Source: Lachnospiraceae bacterium (GTDB lineage Bacteria; Bacillota; Clostridia; Lachnospirales; Lachnospiraceae). Taken from it: 64,000 bases of DNA. The position numbers and the translations under genes are program-made. Below, piece after piece: positions 27,679 to 35,862 of the stretch. Within the stretch, counting starts at the first letter, position 1. Each line of letters opens with the position of its first letter. The stretch spans positions 1 to 64,000 of the forward strand of contig JAFUZJ010000053.1 of NCBI GenBank assembly GCA_017476665.1. The letters run 5' to 3'. Under the pieces are notes generated by a model that searched no databases, had not been told where the DNA came from, and worked only from the letters and a program-made list of their open reading frames with translations.

Positions 27679-27707
27679 ATTATAGCACAGATTATGCAGG
27701 AAGTGAA
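27679..27707 (-). promoter_or_regulatory. glgC promoter
   Basis: TTCACT (27702-27707) and TATAAT (27679-27684) with a 17-bp spacer. The -10 is good and the -35 weak, which leaves room for activation. The AT-rich stretch 27708-27861 upstream shows no gene. Confidence 0.5.
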
Positions 27708-27861
27708 TATAAATTACCAAAAATTTTTTGATTTTTTGCGTTTAATATAGATATTTTTCACATATTTTCGAATTTGTCCACCGATATCTTGACGCATTTT
27801 TACTATTTTTGTCGGTATAACACAATTTATAGTGTACTATTTTTCACAAAACACTGTGGCA

Positions 27862-29664
27862 TCAATTCCGAAACCCTTTGATCACATCATATTTTGTACC
27901 GTTGGACGCCGTAAATTCATCCACAACCCGCAGAAAACTGCCGGGATAGTGCTCCTCATAGTATCGCTCCAGAAAATCCCACGAATCAAAATCTACCTCC
28001 TGATAAAGCAGATAGACATTTTCCCGGGAAATAAGCGCTTCTCCGACATCCGTGATCCCTAAATCCGCAAAGACTGTGTCATACCAGGGACTGTGCGGCA
28101 TCCAGCTGCCCATATAGAGATAATTGTTCCTTGCCGGAACCTGCTTACCTGTTGCCATATCATAAACCATATGGGGTTTCTGAAATACTTCCTCCTCAAA
28201 ATAAAGATGCGACATATCAAAATAGTAAAATTTATCATTGTTTACAGTCAGATAATCCTGGAGTTCCCTGTAACTTTCGCTGAATTCATACCAGCTTCTC
28301 GCTTCAGACATATGCGCCTTCGCCACCGGAACCCCGAATCGGATGCAGGCCAGACACAAGATCAGGATACCGGCCGCCATACCAGCCGGCAAACAGTGCT
28401 CGCCCCGTTTTACCATAAACACGTTCCACAGTTCATGTTTAATAACAATTCCTGCCAGCAGAAAAACCTCTGCCACATAAATGATCTGTGTCACCCGTGC
28501 AGGAAATCTGCCCCGATCAATCAGGTATATCCATAAAAACATTCTGGCAACAACCACAAAAACAATATCCCGCACCGCTTTTTTCTTCCGCAGGATCAGT
28601 GCAGCAGGCACCAGGCATAAATAAAGCAGATAGACCAGAATATTGATCGGTCTTTCTGTATAAGAGGTAAAATTACGCTCCACAAAACGTTTTGCAATCC
28701 TCCCGGTCTGTTGGATGAGCGTTTCTTTGGAAGCCTTCTCTCTTTCTCCCACATCCGCAAGCCTTTCCATACTGTATCTATTGATCGCAGGATCCAGCAA
28801 GATATTGTAATGTGCAGTTATCGCCTCATAAGAAGACTTTGTGATTCTCAATTCATCATAAATCGTGCGGTGCTCTTCGTAATCCGGAACCCCATAATAA
28901 TCAAATACCAGCTCAGATGCATCTGTATAGGCTCTGAATTCTTTCCAAGCATCATTTCCGTAAGCGATCATCGTACCTGTATAACACAGTGCCATGGCAA
29001 CCGCCAATGACATTCCTGCCAGCACCAGGTTTCTCCAACCATCCTTCTGTTTTGCATCATATACATCCTGCAGTTTGCCCAGAAAGATCATTCCGATAAA
29101 GGGCAAAAGCATGTAAAAAGCTTTATCCCGCATATTTACAGACCAAACAGCAAACAAAACAACCGGCACGATAGCCCGCCAATATAGCCTGCGTTCCGTC
29201 CTCTCATCCAGCAGATACAAAGCCAGGAGGGATGCACACCCCACCATCCCCGTAATTGTAGTAAACTCTGACTTCACAATATGCTGCGTGAAAAAACCAT
29301 ATATGAAAAAAGCTGTCGAGAGAGCCATCAATGCCTTAGATATCAGCGAATCACACGCATTCAGGATCCTGTACAGGAAATACGAAAATACCGCTGCCAG
29401 CGAAACAGTCATAGCTACTCCATACCAGGCAACTCCCGGAAATAGTTTATAAAGCATGCTGACCACACCGCCAAAAACAATCCCTATATAATACATTCTG
29501 AACTCCGGAGCCCCCGTCATTTCGCCCGACACAATAGACTTCAGATAAAAATTGTCATTGGTCATCATGAATGGAGCCTGCTTGTAACAATACAAAAATA
29601 CGCTTCCTATAACAATGCATGAAAGAAAGGCTGTCAGCAGCCCGGACCGGTTACTCTTTATCAT
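27862..29664 (-). CDS. Large multi-pass membrane protein, GT-C glycosyltransferase-like
   Basis: 600 residues with about eleven hydrophobic segments spread over the first 450, then an outer domain of about 150 residues. The layout resembles GT-C-type glycosyltransferases or DUF-type polymer membrane proteins. An acidic or aromatic loop early in the chain (KQAPFMMTNDNFYLKSI) is where GT-C enzymes often place a catalytic Asp/Glu. I do not recognise a specific family. The gene stands alone, divergent from murC and downstream of nothing obvious. A role in cell-wall glycopolymer decoration is only a guess. Confidence 0.72.
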   Translation of the reverse strand: MIKSNRSGLLTAFLSCIVIGSVFLYCYKQAPFMMTNDNFYLKSIVSGEMTGAPEFRMYYIGIVFGGVVSMLYKLFPGVAWYGVAMTVSLAAVFSYFLYRILNACDSLISKALMALSTAFFIYGFFTQHIVKSEFTTITGMVGCASLLALYLLDERTERRLYWRAIVPVVLFAVWSVNMRDKAFYMLLPFIGMIFLGKLQDVYDAKQKDGWRNLVLAGMSLAVAMALCYTGTMIAYGNDAWKEFRAYTDASELVFDYYGVPDYEEHRTIYDELRITKSSYEAITAHYNILLDPAINRYSMERLADVGEREKASKETLIQQTGRIAKRFVERNFTSYTERPINILVYLLYLCLVPAALILRKKKAVRDIVFVVVARMFLWIYLIDRGRFPARVTQIIYVAEVFLLAGIVIKHELWNVFMVKRGEHCLPAGMAAGILILCLACIRFGVPVAKAHMSEARSWYEFSESYRELQDYLTVNNDKFYYFDMSHLYFEEEVFQKPHMVYDMATGKQVPARNNYLYMGSWMPHSPWYDTVFADLGITDVGEALISRENVYLLYQEVDFDSWDFLERYYEEHYPGSFLRVVDEFTASNGTKYDVIKGFRN

Positions 29665-29762
29665 ATAGAACTTTCACCTCATTTTTTCTGATTCCATTGT
29701 AAAATTCATTATATCCATTATAATTCCACCCAAAACATATTTCCACATATTTTACTTTGTAT

Positions 29763-29791
29763 TTGTTTTTTTCACCGGAAATGTATATAAT
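29763..29791 (+). promoter_or_regulatory. murC promoter
   Basis: TTGTTT (29763-29768) and TATAAT (29786-29791) with a 17-bp spacer, about 70 bp before the chosen start of murC. Confidence 0.55.
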
Positions 29792-29859
29792 GTAGTAGGC
29801 GCAGCGTCACTGTTTTTCGTTGTTTGCGCAAGAGACATATGAAAGGATATACCACTGCT

Positions 29860-31263
29860 ATGTATAAAATTGATTTTTCGCACCCCTGTCATGTATATTT
29901 TGTGGGAATCGGAGGCATCAGCATGAGCGGTCTCGCCGAGATACTTGCAGATGCCGGTTTCAAGGTCTCCGGGTCTGACAGACAGAAAAGCCCGCTGACG
30001 GAAGGCTTGGAGCATAAGGGGATCAAAGTCTTCTACGGCCAAAGAGCTACAAATATCACTCCCGATATCGACTGCGTGGTATTTACCAGTGCGATCCGCG
30101 AGGATAATCCGGAATATATCGCCACCATGGAGCAGGGACTTCCGCATCTGACCCGCGCAGAACTTCTGGGACAGCTCATGAAGAATTACGGCACCTCCAT
30201 TGCCATCAGCGGTACCCACGGCAAGACAACCACAACCTCTATGATCAGCGAGATCCTGTTGCAGGCAGGCACTGACCCCACCATCTCCGTGGGCGGTATT
30301 TATAAGCCCATCGGCGGCAATATCAGGGTCGGCGGCTCCAAATACTTTGTGACGGAAGCCTGCGAATACACCAACAGCTTTTTAAGCTTCTTTCCGACTG
30401 TGGGAATCATCCTTAATATAGAAGAAGACCACTTGGACTTCTTCAAAGATCTGGCAGATATCCGGCACTCTTTCCGAAAATTTGCCGAGCTGCTGCCGGC
30501 CGACGGCTGCCTGATCATCAACGCAGACATTCCCGATTACAAAGAAATAGCAGACGGCCTTCCCTGCAAGGTGATCGCTTATTCCATGAGCGATACCGGA
30601 ACAGACTATTATCCTTCCGGCATTTCCCATGACGCTTTCGGACATCCGCAGTTTACCGCCCACACAGATATCACCGCGACAGGAGACAATGATATAGCCG
30701 CCCGTCAGATCTCACTGAGCGTATCCGGTGATCACAATATCGGCAATGCGTTGGCTGCACTGGCTTTGGGAGACTTTTTACACATGGACAGCGAGATCAG
30801 CGTGAAAGCTTTAAAATCCTTTACCGGAACGGACAGACGGTTTGAATACAAGGGAACCATCGGCGGAGTCAACATCATTGACGACTACGCACACCACCCC
30901 ACAGAGATCACAGCCACGCTGAAGGCGGCACAGAATTATCCCCACAAGACTCTCTGGTGTGTGTTCCAGCCCCATACCTACACCCGCACCAAGGCATTTA
31001 TGGACGATTTTGCCAAGGCGCTGTGTCTGGCCGACAAAGTGGTGTTAGCAGATATTTATGCGGCCAGGGAGACCGACAACCTGGGGATCAGCTCCCGCAC
31101 GTTACAGGAGAAGATCCGGGCTGCCGGCGGAACCTGCTACTACTATCCTACCTTTGACGAGATTGAAAATTTTCTTCTGGAAAATTGCACAAAGGATGAC
31201 CTGTTGATAACTATGGGCGCGGGGGATGTCCATAAAATCGGAGAAAATCTGCTCGGAATTTAA
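29860..31263 (+). CDS. murC: UDP-N-acetylmuramate--L-alanine ligase
   Basis: Cytoplasmic peptidoglycan precursor enzyme that adds L-alanine to UDP-MurNAc using ATP. About 467 residues. The N-terminal Rossmann-like motif is VYFVGIGGISMSGLAEIL, the ATP loop is SGTHGKTTTTSMISEIL, and the C-terminal ligase domain includes DDYAHHPTEITATL and FQPHTYTRTK. Starts at 29839 (ATG) and 29824 (TTG) are possible; 29860 has AAAGGA about 14 nt upstream and begins closest to the conserved region. It stands alone on the plus strand ahead of the dnaD-dnaI-prs run. Confidence 0.95.
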   Translation: MYKIDFSHPCHVYFVGIGGISMSGLAEILADAGFKVSGSDRQKSPLTEGLEHKGIKVFYGQRATNITPDIDCVVFTSAIREDNPEYIATMEQGLPHLTRAELLGQLMKNYGTSIAISGTHGKTTTTSMISEILLQAGTDPTISVGGIYKPIGGNIRVGGSKYFVTEACEYTNSFLSFFPTVGIILNIEEDHLDFFKDLADIRHSFRKFAELLPADGCLIINADIPDYKEIADGLPCKVIAYSMSDTGTDYYPSGISHDAFGHPQFTAHTDITATGDNDIAARQISLSVSGDHNIGNALAALALGDFLHMDSEISVKALKSFTGTDRRFEYKGTIGGVNIIDDYAHHPTEITATLKAAQNYPHKTLWCVFQPHTYTRTKAFMDDFAKALCLADKVVLADIYAARETDNLGISSRTLQEKIRAAGGTCYYYPTFDEIENFLLENCTKDDLLITMGAGDVHKIGENLLGI

Positions 31264-31272
31264 TTTTCCACC

Positions 31273-31323
31273 ATATCCACAGAATTGACGAATTTTATCA
31301 ATTTGTCTTCTGTGGATATTTTG
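31273..31323 (+). terminator. murC terminator whose arms contain DnaA-box-like 9-mers
   Basis: ATATCCACAGAA and TTCTGTGGATAT form a perfect 12-bp inverted repeat around an AT-rich loop, followed by TTTTG. It lies 10 bp after the murC stop and reads as its terminator. Each arm is also one mismatch from the DnaA box TTATCCACA, so it may have a second role with the box cluster just downstream. Confidence 0.6.
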
Positions 31324-31331
31324 TTCCAAAA

Positions 31332-31421
31332 TGTGGATATTTGTCAAAATGGATTTCCCTTATATTTCAATTCCGATTCCGTCCCCAATTATTTTTATCC
31401 ACATTATCCACGTTATCCACA
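31332..31421. promoter_or_regulatory. Cluster of DnaA-box-like sites upstream of dnaD
   Basis: Three 9-mers abut with no gap: TTATCCACA (31395-31403), TTATCCACG (31404-31412) and TTATCCACA (31413-31421). An opposite-strand TGTGGATAT (31332-31340) lies upstream, and two more form the arms of the murC terminator. Two of the three tandem copies match the DnaA box perfectly. They end about 70 bp upstream of the dnaD -10 box (TATACT, 31491-31496). Confidence 0.6.
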
Positions 31422-31541
31422 TTTTGATGGGACTTTGCCATAGGTCAGGCTTTCGTAAATTTGCCTATTTCCTTTTCAAAACTCCTGTGCTATACTCTAA
31501 AATACTTCGATAAAAGAAGGATGAGGGAAGGTTTGACAACT

Positions 31542-32672
31542 ATGGCACGCTTGACGATTTATAAAGACAGCAGAAATAATACCACACCGGTGAACAACCG
31601 TTTTATAGATGAATTTATGGGGAGCGCAAATGACGTCCAGTTAAAAGTATATCTGTACCTTTTGCGCATGCTGGGTGCCAATCAGGCTACCAGTGTGTCC
31701 GATCTGGCGGACAAGTTCAATCACACGGAGCGCGAGATCATCCGCGCATTAAAATATTGGGAGAAGCAGAAGCTTCTGACTCTGGATTATGACGCCGGGG
31801 GGATTCCCGTCGGCATTCATTTCCGAGACCTGGATACGGAGTATACTGTGGAACGCAAGATTGAGAGCTCCACTTCCCAGTCTCTGGCGATGTTTATGGA
31901 ACCATCCGAAAGTGTTTCCCCGGAACCGGTCTATGAGAAACCGGCCTACGAAAAAACTGCTTATGAAAAGCCGGTTTACGAGAAGCCTGTTTATTCGGCA
32001 GGCGATGTCCGCGAGTTCAAAAACCGGGAGGAGACCGCCCAGATCATGTTTATCGCGGAATCCTATATCGGTCGTCCCCTGACCCCCGCTGAGATGAAAT
32101 CTCTGCTGTTTCTCACGGACGTATTACAGTTCTCGGTGGATCTCATCGACTATCTGATCGCCTACTGTGTGGAGCGGAACAAGAAAGACTTCAAATATAT
32201 AGAGCGCGTAGCACTTAACTGGGCAGAAAACAATGTCACCACACCTGCACAGGCAAAACGTTTTTCCAAAAAATATGACAAAAATGTCTATGCGATCATG
32301 AATGCACTGGGCAAGACAAACGCTCCTACCAATAAGGAAGCGGAATATATCACCCGCTGGACCGGCGAATACGGCTTTGATCTGGATATCATCCTGGAAG
32401 CCTGCGACCGTACCGTAATGGCAACGGACCGCCATCGTCTGGAGTATGCCGAAAGCATTTTAAGCAACTGGCATCAGGAAAATGTGCAGAAGAAGGCAGA
32501 TATCCGCAAGATAGATGAACTCTATCAGCAGAAGAAGACTTCCGTCAGATCTGCCTCCTCCAAGCAGGCGGGCAGCGAAAATCGGAATTCCTCCGCCAAC
32601 AATAAGTTTAACCAGTTCCCGCAGAACAGCTATGACTTTGAAGCACTGGAAAAGCAATTGCTGAGCAATTGA
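31542..32672 (+). CDS. DnaD-domain primosomal protein
   Basis: Acts in loading the replicative helicase at origins or restart sites. About 376 residues from the ATG at 31542. An N-terminal winged-helix DDBH1 domain (about 20-100: NDVQLKVYLYLLRMLGANQATSVSDLADKF, then EREIIRALKYWEKQKLL) is followed by a linker with tandem YEKP units and then a DDBH2 domain (about 170-245: AESYIGRPLTPAEMKSLLFLTDVLQFSVDLIDYLIAYC). A second DDBH2-like stretch follows (about 250-310: YDKNVYAIMNALGKTNAPTNKEAEYITRW). It precedes a dnaI-like loader by 18 nt. The promoter has an extended -10, TGCTATACT (31488-31496). Confidence 0.9.
   Translation: MARLTIYKDSRNNTTPVNNRFIDEFMGSANDVQLKVYLYLLRMLGANQATSVSDLADKFNHTEREIIRALKYWEKQKLLTLDYDAGGIPVGIHFRDLDTEYTVERKIESSTSQSLAMFMEPSESVSPEPVYEKPAYEKTAYEKPVYEKPVYSAGDVREFKNREETAQIMFIAESYIGRPLTPAEMKSLLFLTDVLQFSVDLIDYLIAYCVERNKKDFKYIERVALNWAENNVTTPAQAKRFSKKYDKNVYAIMNALGKTNAPTNKEAEYITRWTGEYGFDLDIILEACDRTVMATDRHRLEYAESILSNWHQENVQKKADIRKIDELYQQKKTSVRSASSKQAGSENRNSSANNKFNQFPQNSYDFEALEKQLLSN
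31926..31995 (+). repeat. In-frame 12-bp repeats coding YEKP units in the DnaD-like protein
   Basis: Five imperfect 12-nt units encode VYEKP, AYEKT, AYEKP, VYEKP and VY. They form a Pro/Tyr/charged linker between the two structured parts of the protein. Third-codon positions vary, so the array is not recent, but the unit number could still vary between strains. Confidence 0.7.
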
Positions 32673-32690
32673 TGCTGAAAGGGGATACAG

Positions 32691-33677
32691 ATGGCACTGA
32701 ATGATCAGCAATACAGGGAGATCATGCGGCAATATGAGCAGACAAGAGATCATAACCGCATGGAACTGGACAGGCGCCGGGAAGAGGTCTATCATAAAGT
32801 TCCTGCATATCAGGAACTGGAAGCTTCTTTCAGAAGCAGTTCTCTGAACAGATTACAAAGCTTACTGAACGGCGATGACACGGCTCTCGCCTCCATCCAT
32901 GGAGATACAGAGCATAATATCGAAAAAAAGAAAGCACTTTTGACGCAAGCGGGTTTCCCGGAGGATTATCTGGAGCCGGTCTATGAATGTCCTTTCTGTA
33001 AAGACACCGGTTATATTGACAACTCGGGTTCCCCAAAAGGAAAATGCCAATGTCTTAAGCAGAAGGAAATCTCCCTCCTGTACGAACAATCCCATCTTCG
33101 GGAAGTAATCTCGCAGGAGAACTTTGATACACTGTCCTATACCTATTATCAAGGAGAGGATTTAGAGCACTTCAAAAAAGCCGCACAGGTCAGCAAAGAT
33201 TTTGTACAAAATTTTGTACAGGACTATCATAATCTCTTTTTTTATGGTACAGTAGGTACCGGAAAAAGTTTCCTTTCCGGTTGTATCGCCAATGAACTGA
33301 TCAAGTCGGGACAATACGTGATCTATTTCAGCAGTATTGACCTTTTTGAAACATTGGCGCATTATACCTTTGACCACAATGAGAAACAGATGCTTTATGA
33401 TCTGCAAAACGACATCTATGATTGCGATCTGCTCATCATCGATGATCTGGGAACGGAATCGACCAATTCTTTTGTTTCCACCCAGTTGTTTAACTGTCTG
33501 AATGAACGACATCTGCGTCATAAAGCCACTGTCATTTCTACCAACCTGAGTCTGGAAGCGTTGCGGGATCGATATTCCGACCGGATCTTCTCCCGCATCA
33601 CAGGCAATTATACGCTCTGCAAGCTGTCCGGTCCGGACATCCGCATGCGTAAAAAATTGTCCAATATACATGAGTGA
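32691..33677 (+). CDS. DnaI/DnaC-like helicase loader ATPase
   Basis: 328 residues. The N-terminal part is helical with a zinc-type cysteine cluster (CPFCKDTGYIDNSGSPKGKCQC). The AAA+ C-terminal domain has Walker A (FYGTVGTGKSFLSGCIANEL), Walker B (CDLLIIDDLGTES), sensor 1 (KATVISTNLSLE) and a terminal arginine region (RYSDRIFSRITGNYTLCKLSG). It is the natural partner of the DnaD-like protein just upstream; together they would load DnaB-type helicase. The spacing of 18 nt implies one operon. Confidence 0.92.
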   Translation: MALNDQQYREIMRQYEQTRDHNRMELDRRREEVYHKVPAYQELEASFRSSSLNRLQSLLNGDDTALASIHGDTEHNIEKKKALLTQAGFPEDYLEPVYECPFCKDTGYIDNSGSPKGKCQCLKQKEISLLYEQSHLREVISQENFDTLSYTYYQGEDLEHFKKAAQVSKDFVQNFVQDYHNLFFYGTVGTGKSFLSGCIANELIKSGQYVIYFSSIDLFETLAHYTFDHNEKQMLYDLQNDIYDCDLLIIDDLGTESTNSFVSTQLFNCLNERHLRHKATVISTNLSLEALRDRYSDRIFSRITGNYTLCKLSGPDIRMRKKLSNIHE

Positions 33678-33698
33678 ATAGAAAGTGAGGATTTTTTC

Positions 33699-34886
33699 AT
33701 GCCAAACCGTGAAGAAAAGCGCAATTTGGAAACCATACCTGTAGGATCACTGGGGATCATCGCATTGAAAGGATGTGCTCCCTTAGCCGAGCAGGTAGAC
33801 AACTATCTCGTAAAATGGAGAGCAGAGCGGGAAAGCGAACACAAGGAATCCCTTGCATTCTCCGGCTATATGCGGGATAGTTATCTTTTGGAGACCAAGG
33901 TTCCCCGCTTTGGATCCGGAGAAGCAAAGGGAATGATCATGGAGTCTGTGAGAGGTACTGACCTATATCTATTGGTGGATGTGCTGAACTACTCCCAGAC
34001 CTACTCTCTGTCAGGACATGAAAACCATATGTCTCCCGACGACCATTTTCAGGATCTGAAACGTGTGATCGCCGCAGTGGGCGGCAAGGCAAGACGCATC
34101 ACCGTGATCATGCCGTTTCTCTATGAAAGCCGTCAGCATAAGAGAACCGCCAGAGAATCTCTGGACTGTGCTTTGGCTCTTCAGGAACTGGTTGCCATGG
34201 GTGTGGACAATATCATTACCTTTGACGCCCACGACCCCAGAGTACAGAATGCAATTCCCTTACACGGCTTTGAAACCGTACAGCCCGCATATCAGTTTAT
34301 CAAAGGCTTATTGAGACATGTAAAGAATCTGCAGATTGACGCGGATCACATGATGATCATCAGCCCGGATGAGGGCGGCATGGGACGTGCTATCTATATC
34401 GCCAACGTCCTCGGCCTGGATATGGGTATGTTCTACAAGCGCCGTGATTACACCCGCATTGTGGATGGCAGAAACCCGATTGTGGCACATGAATTTCTGG
34501 GAAGCAGCGTAGAGGGGAAAGATATGATTATTATTGATGACATGATCTCCTCCGGCGAAAGCGTACTGGAAGTTGCAGCAGCGCTGAAACAGCGCAAGGC
34601 GAACAAGATCTTCGTCTTCGCCACCTTCGGTCTGTTCACCAGCGGTCTGGAGCGCTTTGACAAGGCTTATGAGGATGGCATCATCGACAAGATCCTGACC
34701 ACTAACCTGATCTACCAGACACCTGATCTTCTGAGCCGTGAATGGTATATCAACTGCGACCTGAGTAAATATATTGCTTATATCATCGACACATTAAATC
34801 ACGATTCCTCCATCAGCGACCTGCTGAACCCCAACGAGAGGATTCAGAACATTGTGGCAAGATATAAAGCCGGTGAATTGGAATAA
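33699..34886 (+). CDS. prs: Ribose-phosphate pyrophosphokinase
   Basis: Makes PRPP from ribose-5-phosphate and ATP. 395 residues, longer than the 315-residue E. coli type but typical of the long Clostridial form. The PRPP-binding loop is MIIIDDMISSGESVLEVAAALK. FDAHDPRVQNAI and the ATP-region TVIMPFLYESRQHKR are also present. It lies 21 bp after the helicase loader and probably ends that operon, with a terminator at 34895-34937. Confidence 0.93.
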   Translation: MPNREEKRNLETIPVGSLGIIALKGCAPLAEQVDNYLVKWRAERESEHKESLAFSGYMRDSYLLETKVPRFGSGEAKGMIMESVRGTDLYLLVDVLNYSQTYSLSGHENHMSPDDHFQDLKRVIAAVGGKARRITVIMPFLYESRQHKRTARESLDCALALQELVAMGVDNIITFDAHDPRVQNAIPLHGFETVQPAYQFIKGLLRHVKNLQIDADHMMIISPDEGGMGRAIYIANVLGLDMGMFYKRRDYTRIVDGRNPIVAHEFLGSSVEGKDMIIIDDMISSGESVLEVAAALKQRKANKIFVFATFGLFTSGLERFDKAYEDGIIDKILTTNLIYQTPDLLSREWYINCDLSKYIAYIIDTLNHDSSISDLLNPNERIQNIVARYKAGELE

Positions 34887-34894
34887 TCAAGGAG

Positions 34895-34937
34895 CTCCTG
34901 CCTGGCTGTATACAATATAGTCACGCAGGAGTTTTTT
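34895..34937 (+). terminator. Terminator after prs
   Basis: CTCCTGC and GCAGGAG close a long loop and are followed by TTTTTT. It separates prs from the bioY promoter. Confidence 0.75.
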
Positions 34938-34969
34938 AATGATATTCGTAAACGCATTTCATTTAAGGG

Positions 34970-34998
34970 TTGACAATCTGTTCCGAATGCAGTATCCT
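34970..34998 (+). promoter_or_regulatory. bioY promoter
   Basis: TTGACA (34970-34975) and TATCCT (34993-34998) with a 17-bp spacer. The BirA-like operator begins just downstream at 35006, across the expected transcription start. Confidence 0.65.
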
Positions 34999-35005
34999 AC
35001 TCTTG

Positions 35006-35035
35006 TTGTTAACCTTCCGTTTTCTTGGTTGACAA
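35006..35035. promoter_or_regulatory. BirA-type operator upstream of bioY
   Basis: TTGTTAACC and GGTTGACAA form an inverted repeat with one mismatch and a 12-bp spacer, the BirA operator pattern. With biotin-bound BirA it would block transcription of the biotin transporter. No birA gene lies in the window. Confidence 0.7.
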
Positions 35036-35048
35036 TCAAAGAGGGGGA

Positions 35049-35107
35049 AAAGGCAAAGTCATTGTGTGCAGATACAGCGCTGTATCTGTGCACAATCCAA
35101 TGCCTTT
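35049..35107 (+). promoter_or_regulatory. Long stem-loop in the bioY leader
   Basis: Arms 35061-35077 and 35080-35096 pair over 17 positions with two wobble pairs. Outer AAAGGCA/TGCCTTT (35049-35055 and 35101-35107) extends the stem beyond an internal loop. No U-run follows, so it is not a simple terminator. It lies about 40 nt before the bioY start. Confidence 0.5.
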
Positions 35108-35146
35108 CTCATCATACACTTTATCAATTATGAAAGGATACTTACC

Positions 35147-35710
35147 ATGAACAACATTTCACCCAAAATCAAACAGATGACCGTCATCGCCCTGATGACT
35201 GCTGTGCTCTGCATTCTGTCACCCTTTTCCCTGAATATTCCTGTCAGCCCTGTTCCCATCTCCTTGGGCAGTATGGCTGTTTACTTCGTTGTGACCGTAC
35301 TGGGAATGAAGCGCGGAACCGTCAGTGTCCTGCTCTATATCCTGTTGGGACTTGTGGGATTGCCCGTTTTCAGCGGCTTTACGGGTGGTGCAGGCAAGCT
35401 CTTTGGTCCTACCGGCGGATACATCATCGGCTATATTTTCCTGGCACTGATCTTCGGCGGTGCAATCGAGTACGGTACTAAACTGATTAAAAACGAATTG
35501 CTGGTATCCATTCTCGGCGGTATCGTCGGCACTCTCGTGCTCTATCTCTTCGGCACGGTCTGGCTGGCAATCCTGCTTCAAAAAGACTTTGTAAGCGCTT
35601 TATGGCTGGGAGTGATTCCCTATATTCCAGGCGATATCATTAAATTTATTTTGGCAATGGTAATCGGTGTCCAGCTGCGCAAGCGCCTGAAAAAAGCAAA
35701 TCTGATTTAA
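35147..35710 (+). CDS. bioY: Biotin transporter BioY
   Basis: S-component of an energy-coupling-factor biotin importer. 187 residues from the ATG at 35147 (AAAGGA upstream) with six membrane helices. BioY signatures: SPFSLNIPVSPVPISLGSMAVYF, LLYILLGLVGLPVFSGFTGGAGKLFGPTGGYIIGY and the C-terminal PYIPGDIIKFILAMVIG. It probably uses a shared EcfAAT module encoded elsewhere. It is regulated by the BirA-like operator. The single gene suggests the cell scavenges biotin. Confidence 0.95.
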   Translation: MNNISPKIKQMTVIALMTAVLCILSPFSLNIPVSPVPISLGSMAVYFVVTVLGMKRGTVSVLLYILLGLVGLPVFSGFTGGAGKLFGPTGGYIIGYIFLALIFGGAIEYGTKLIKNELLVSILGGIVGTLVLYLFGTVWLAILLQKDFVSALWLGVIPYIPGDIIKFILAMVIGVQLRKRLKKANLI

Positions 35711-35744
35711 AAAACTCCTTGTAAAAAACTCCTACAATTATCTC

Positions 35745-35773
35745 TTGTCAAGTCCGCTCGACTGTGATATACT
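35745..35773 (+). promoter_or_regulatory. queT promoter
   Basis: TTGTCA (35745-35750) and TATACT (35768-35773) with a 17-bp spacer. Transcription start near 35781, about 35 nt before the riboswitch. Confidence 0.65.
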
Positions 35774-35813
35774 TGCCTTTGTCACTGTCGGGCACTTTTT
35801 TCCCCGGCAAATC

Positions 35814-35855
35814 CGTGTGTTCGAAACCATCCACACGTAAAACAAAACTAAGGAG
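35814..35855 (+). promoter_or_regulatory. preQ1-I-like riboswitch
   Basis: A 6-bp P1 stem (CGTGTG/CACACG) holds a 12-nt loop with conserved-looking TCGAAACC. The tail TAAAACAAAACTAAGGAG carries the ribosome-binding site. This small H-type pseudoknot plan, with an A-rich tail ending in AAGG, is that of preQ1 class I. Because the ribosome-binding site is in the pseudoknot, control would be at translation initiation of queT. Confidence 0.7.
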
Positions 35856-35862
35856 AACAAAA

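Noticed and set aside
29752-30219. Minus-strand frame opposite the murC start
   Set aside because: It covers the murC promoter and conserved N-terminus in antisense and has no ribosome-binding site.
31273-31421. Chromosomal replication origin
   Set aside because: The boxes lie beside dnaD/dnaI rather than dnaA/dnaN, and no clear AT-rich unwinding element with DnaA-trio motifs could be defined. Kept only as a DnaA-box cluster.
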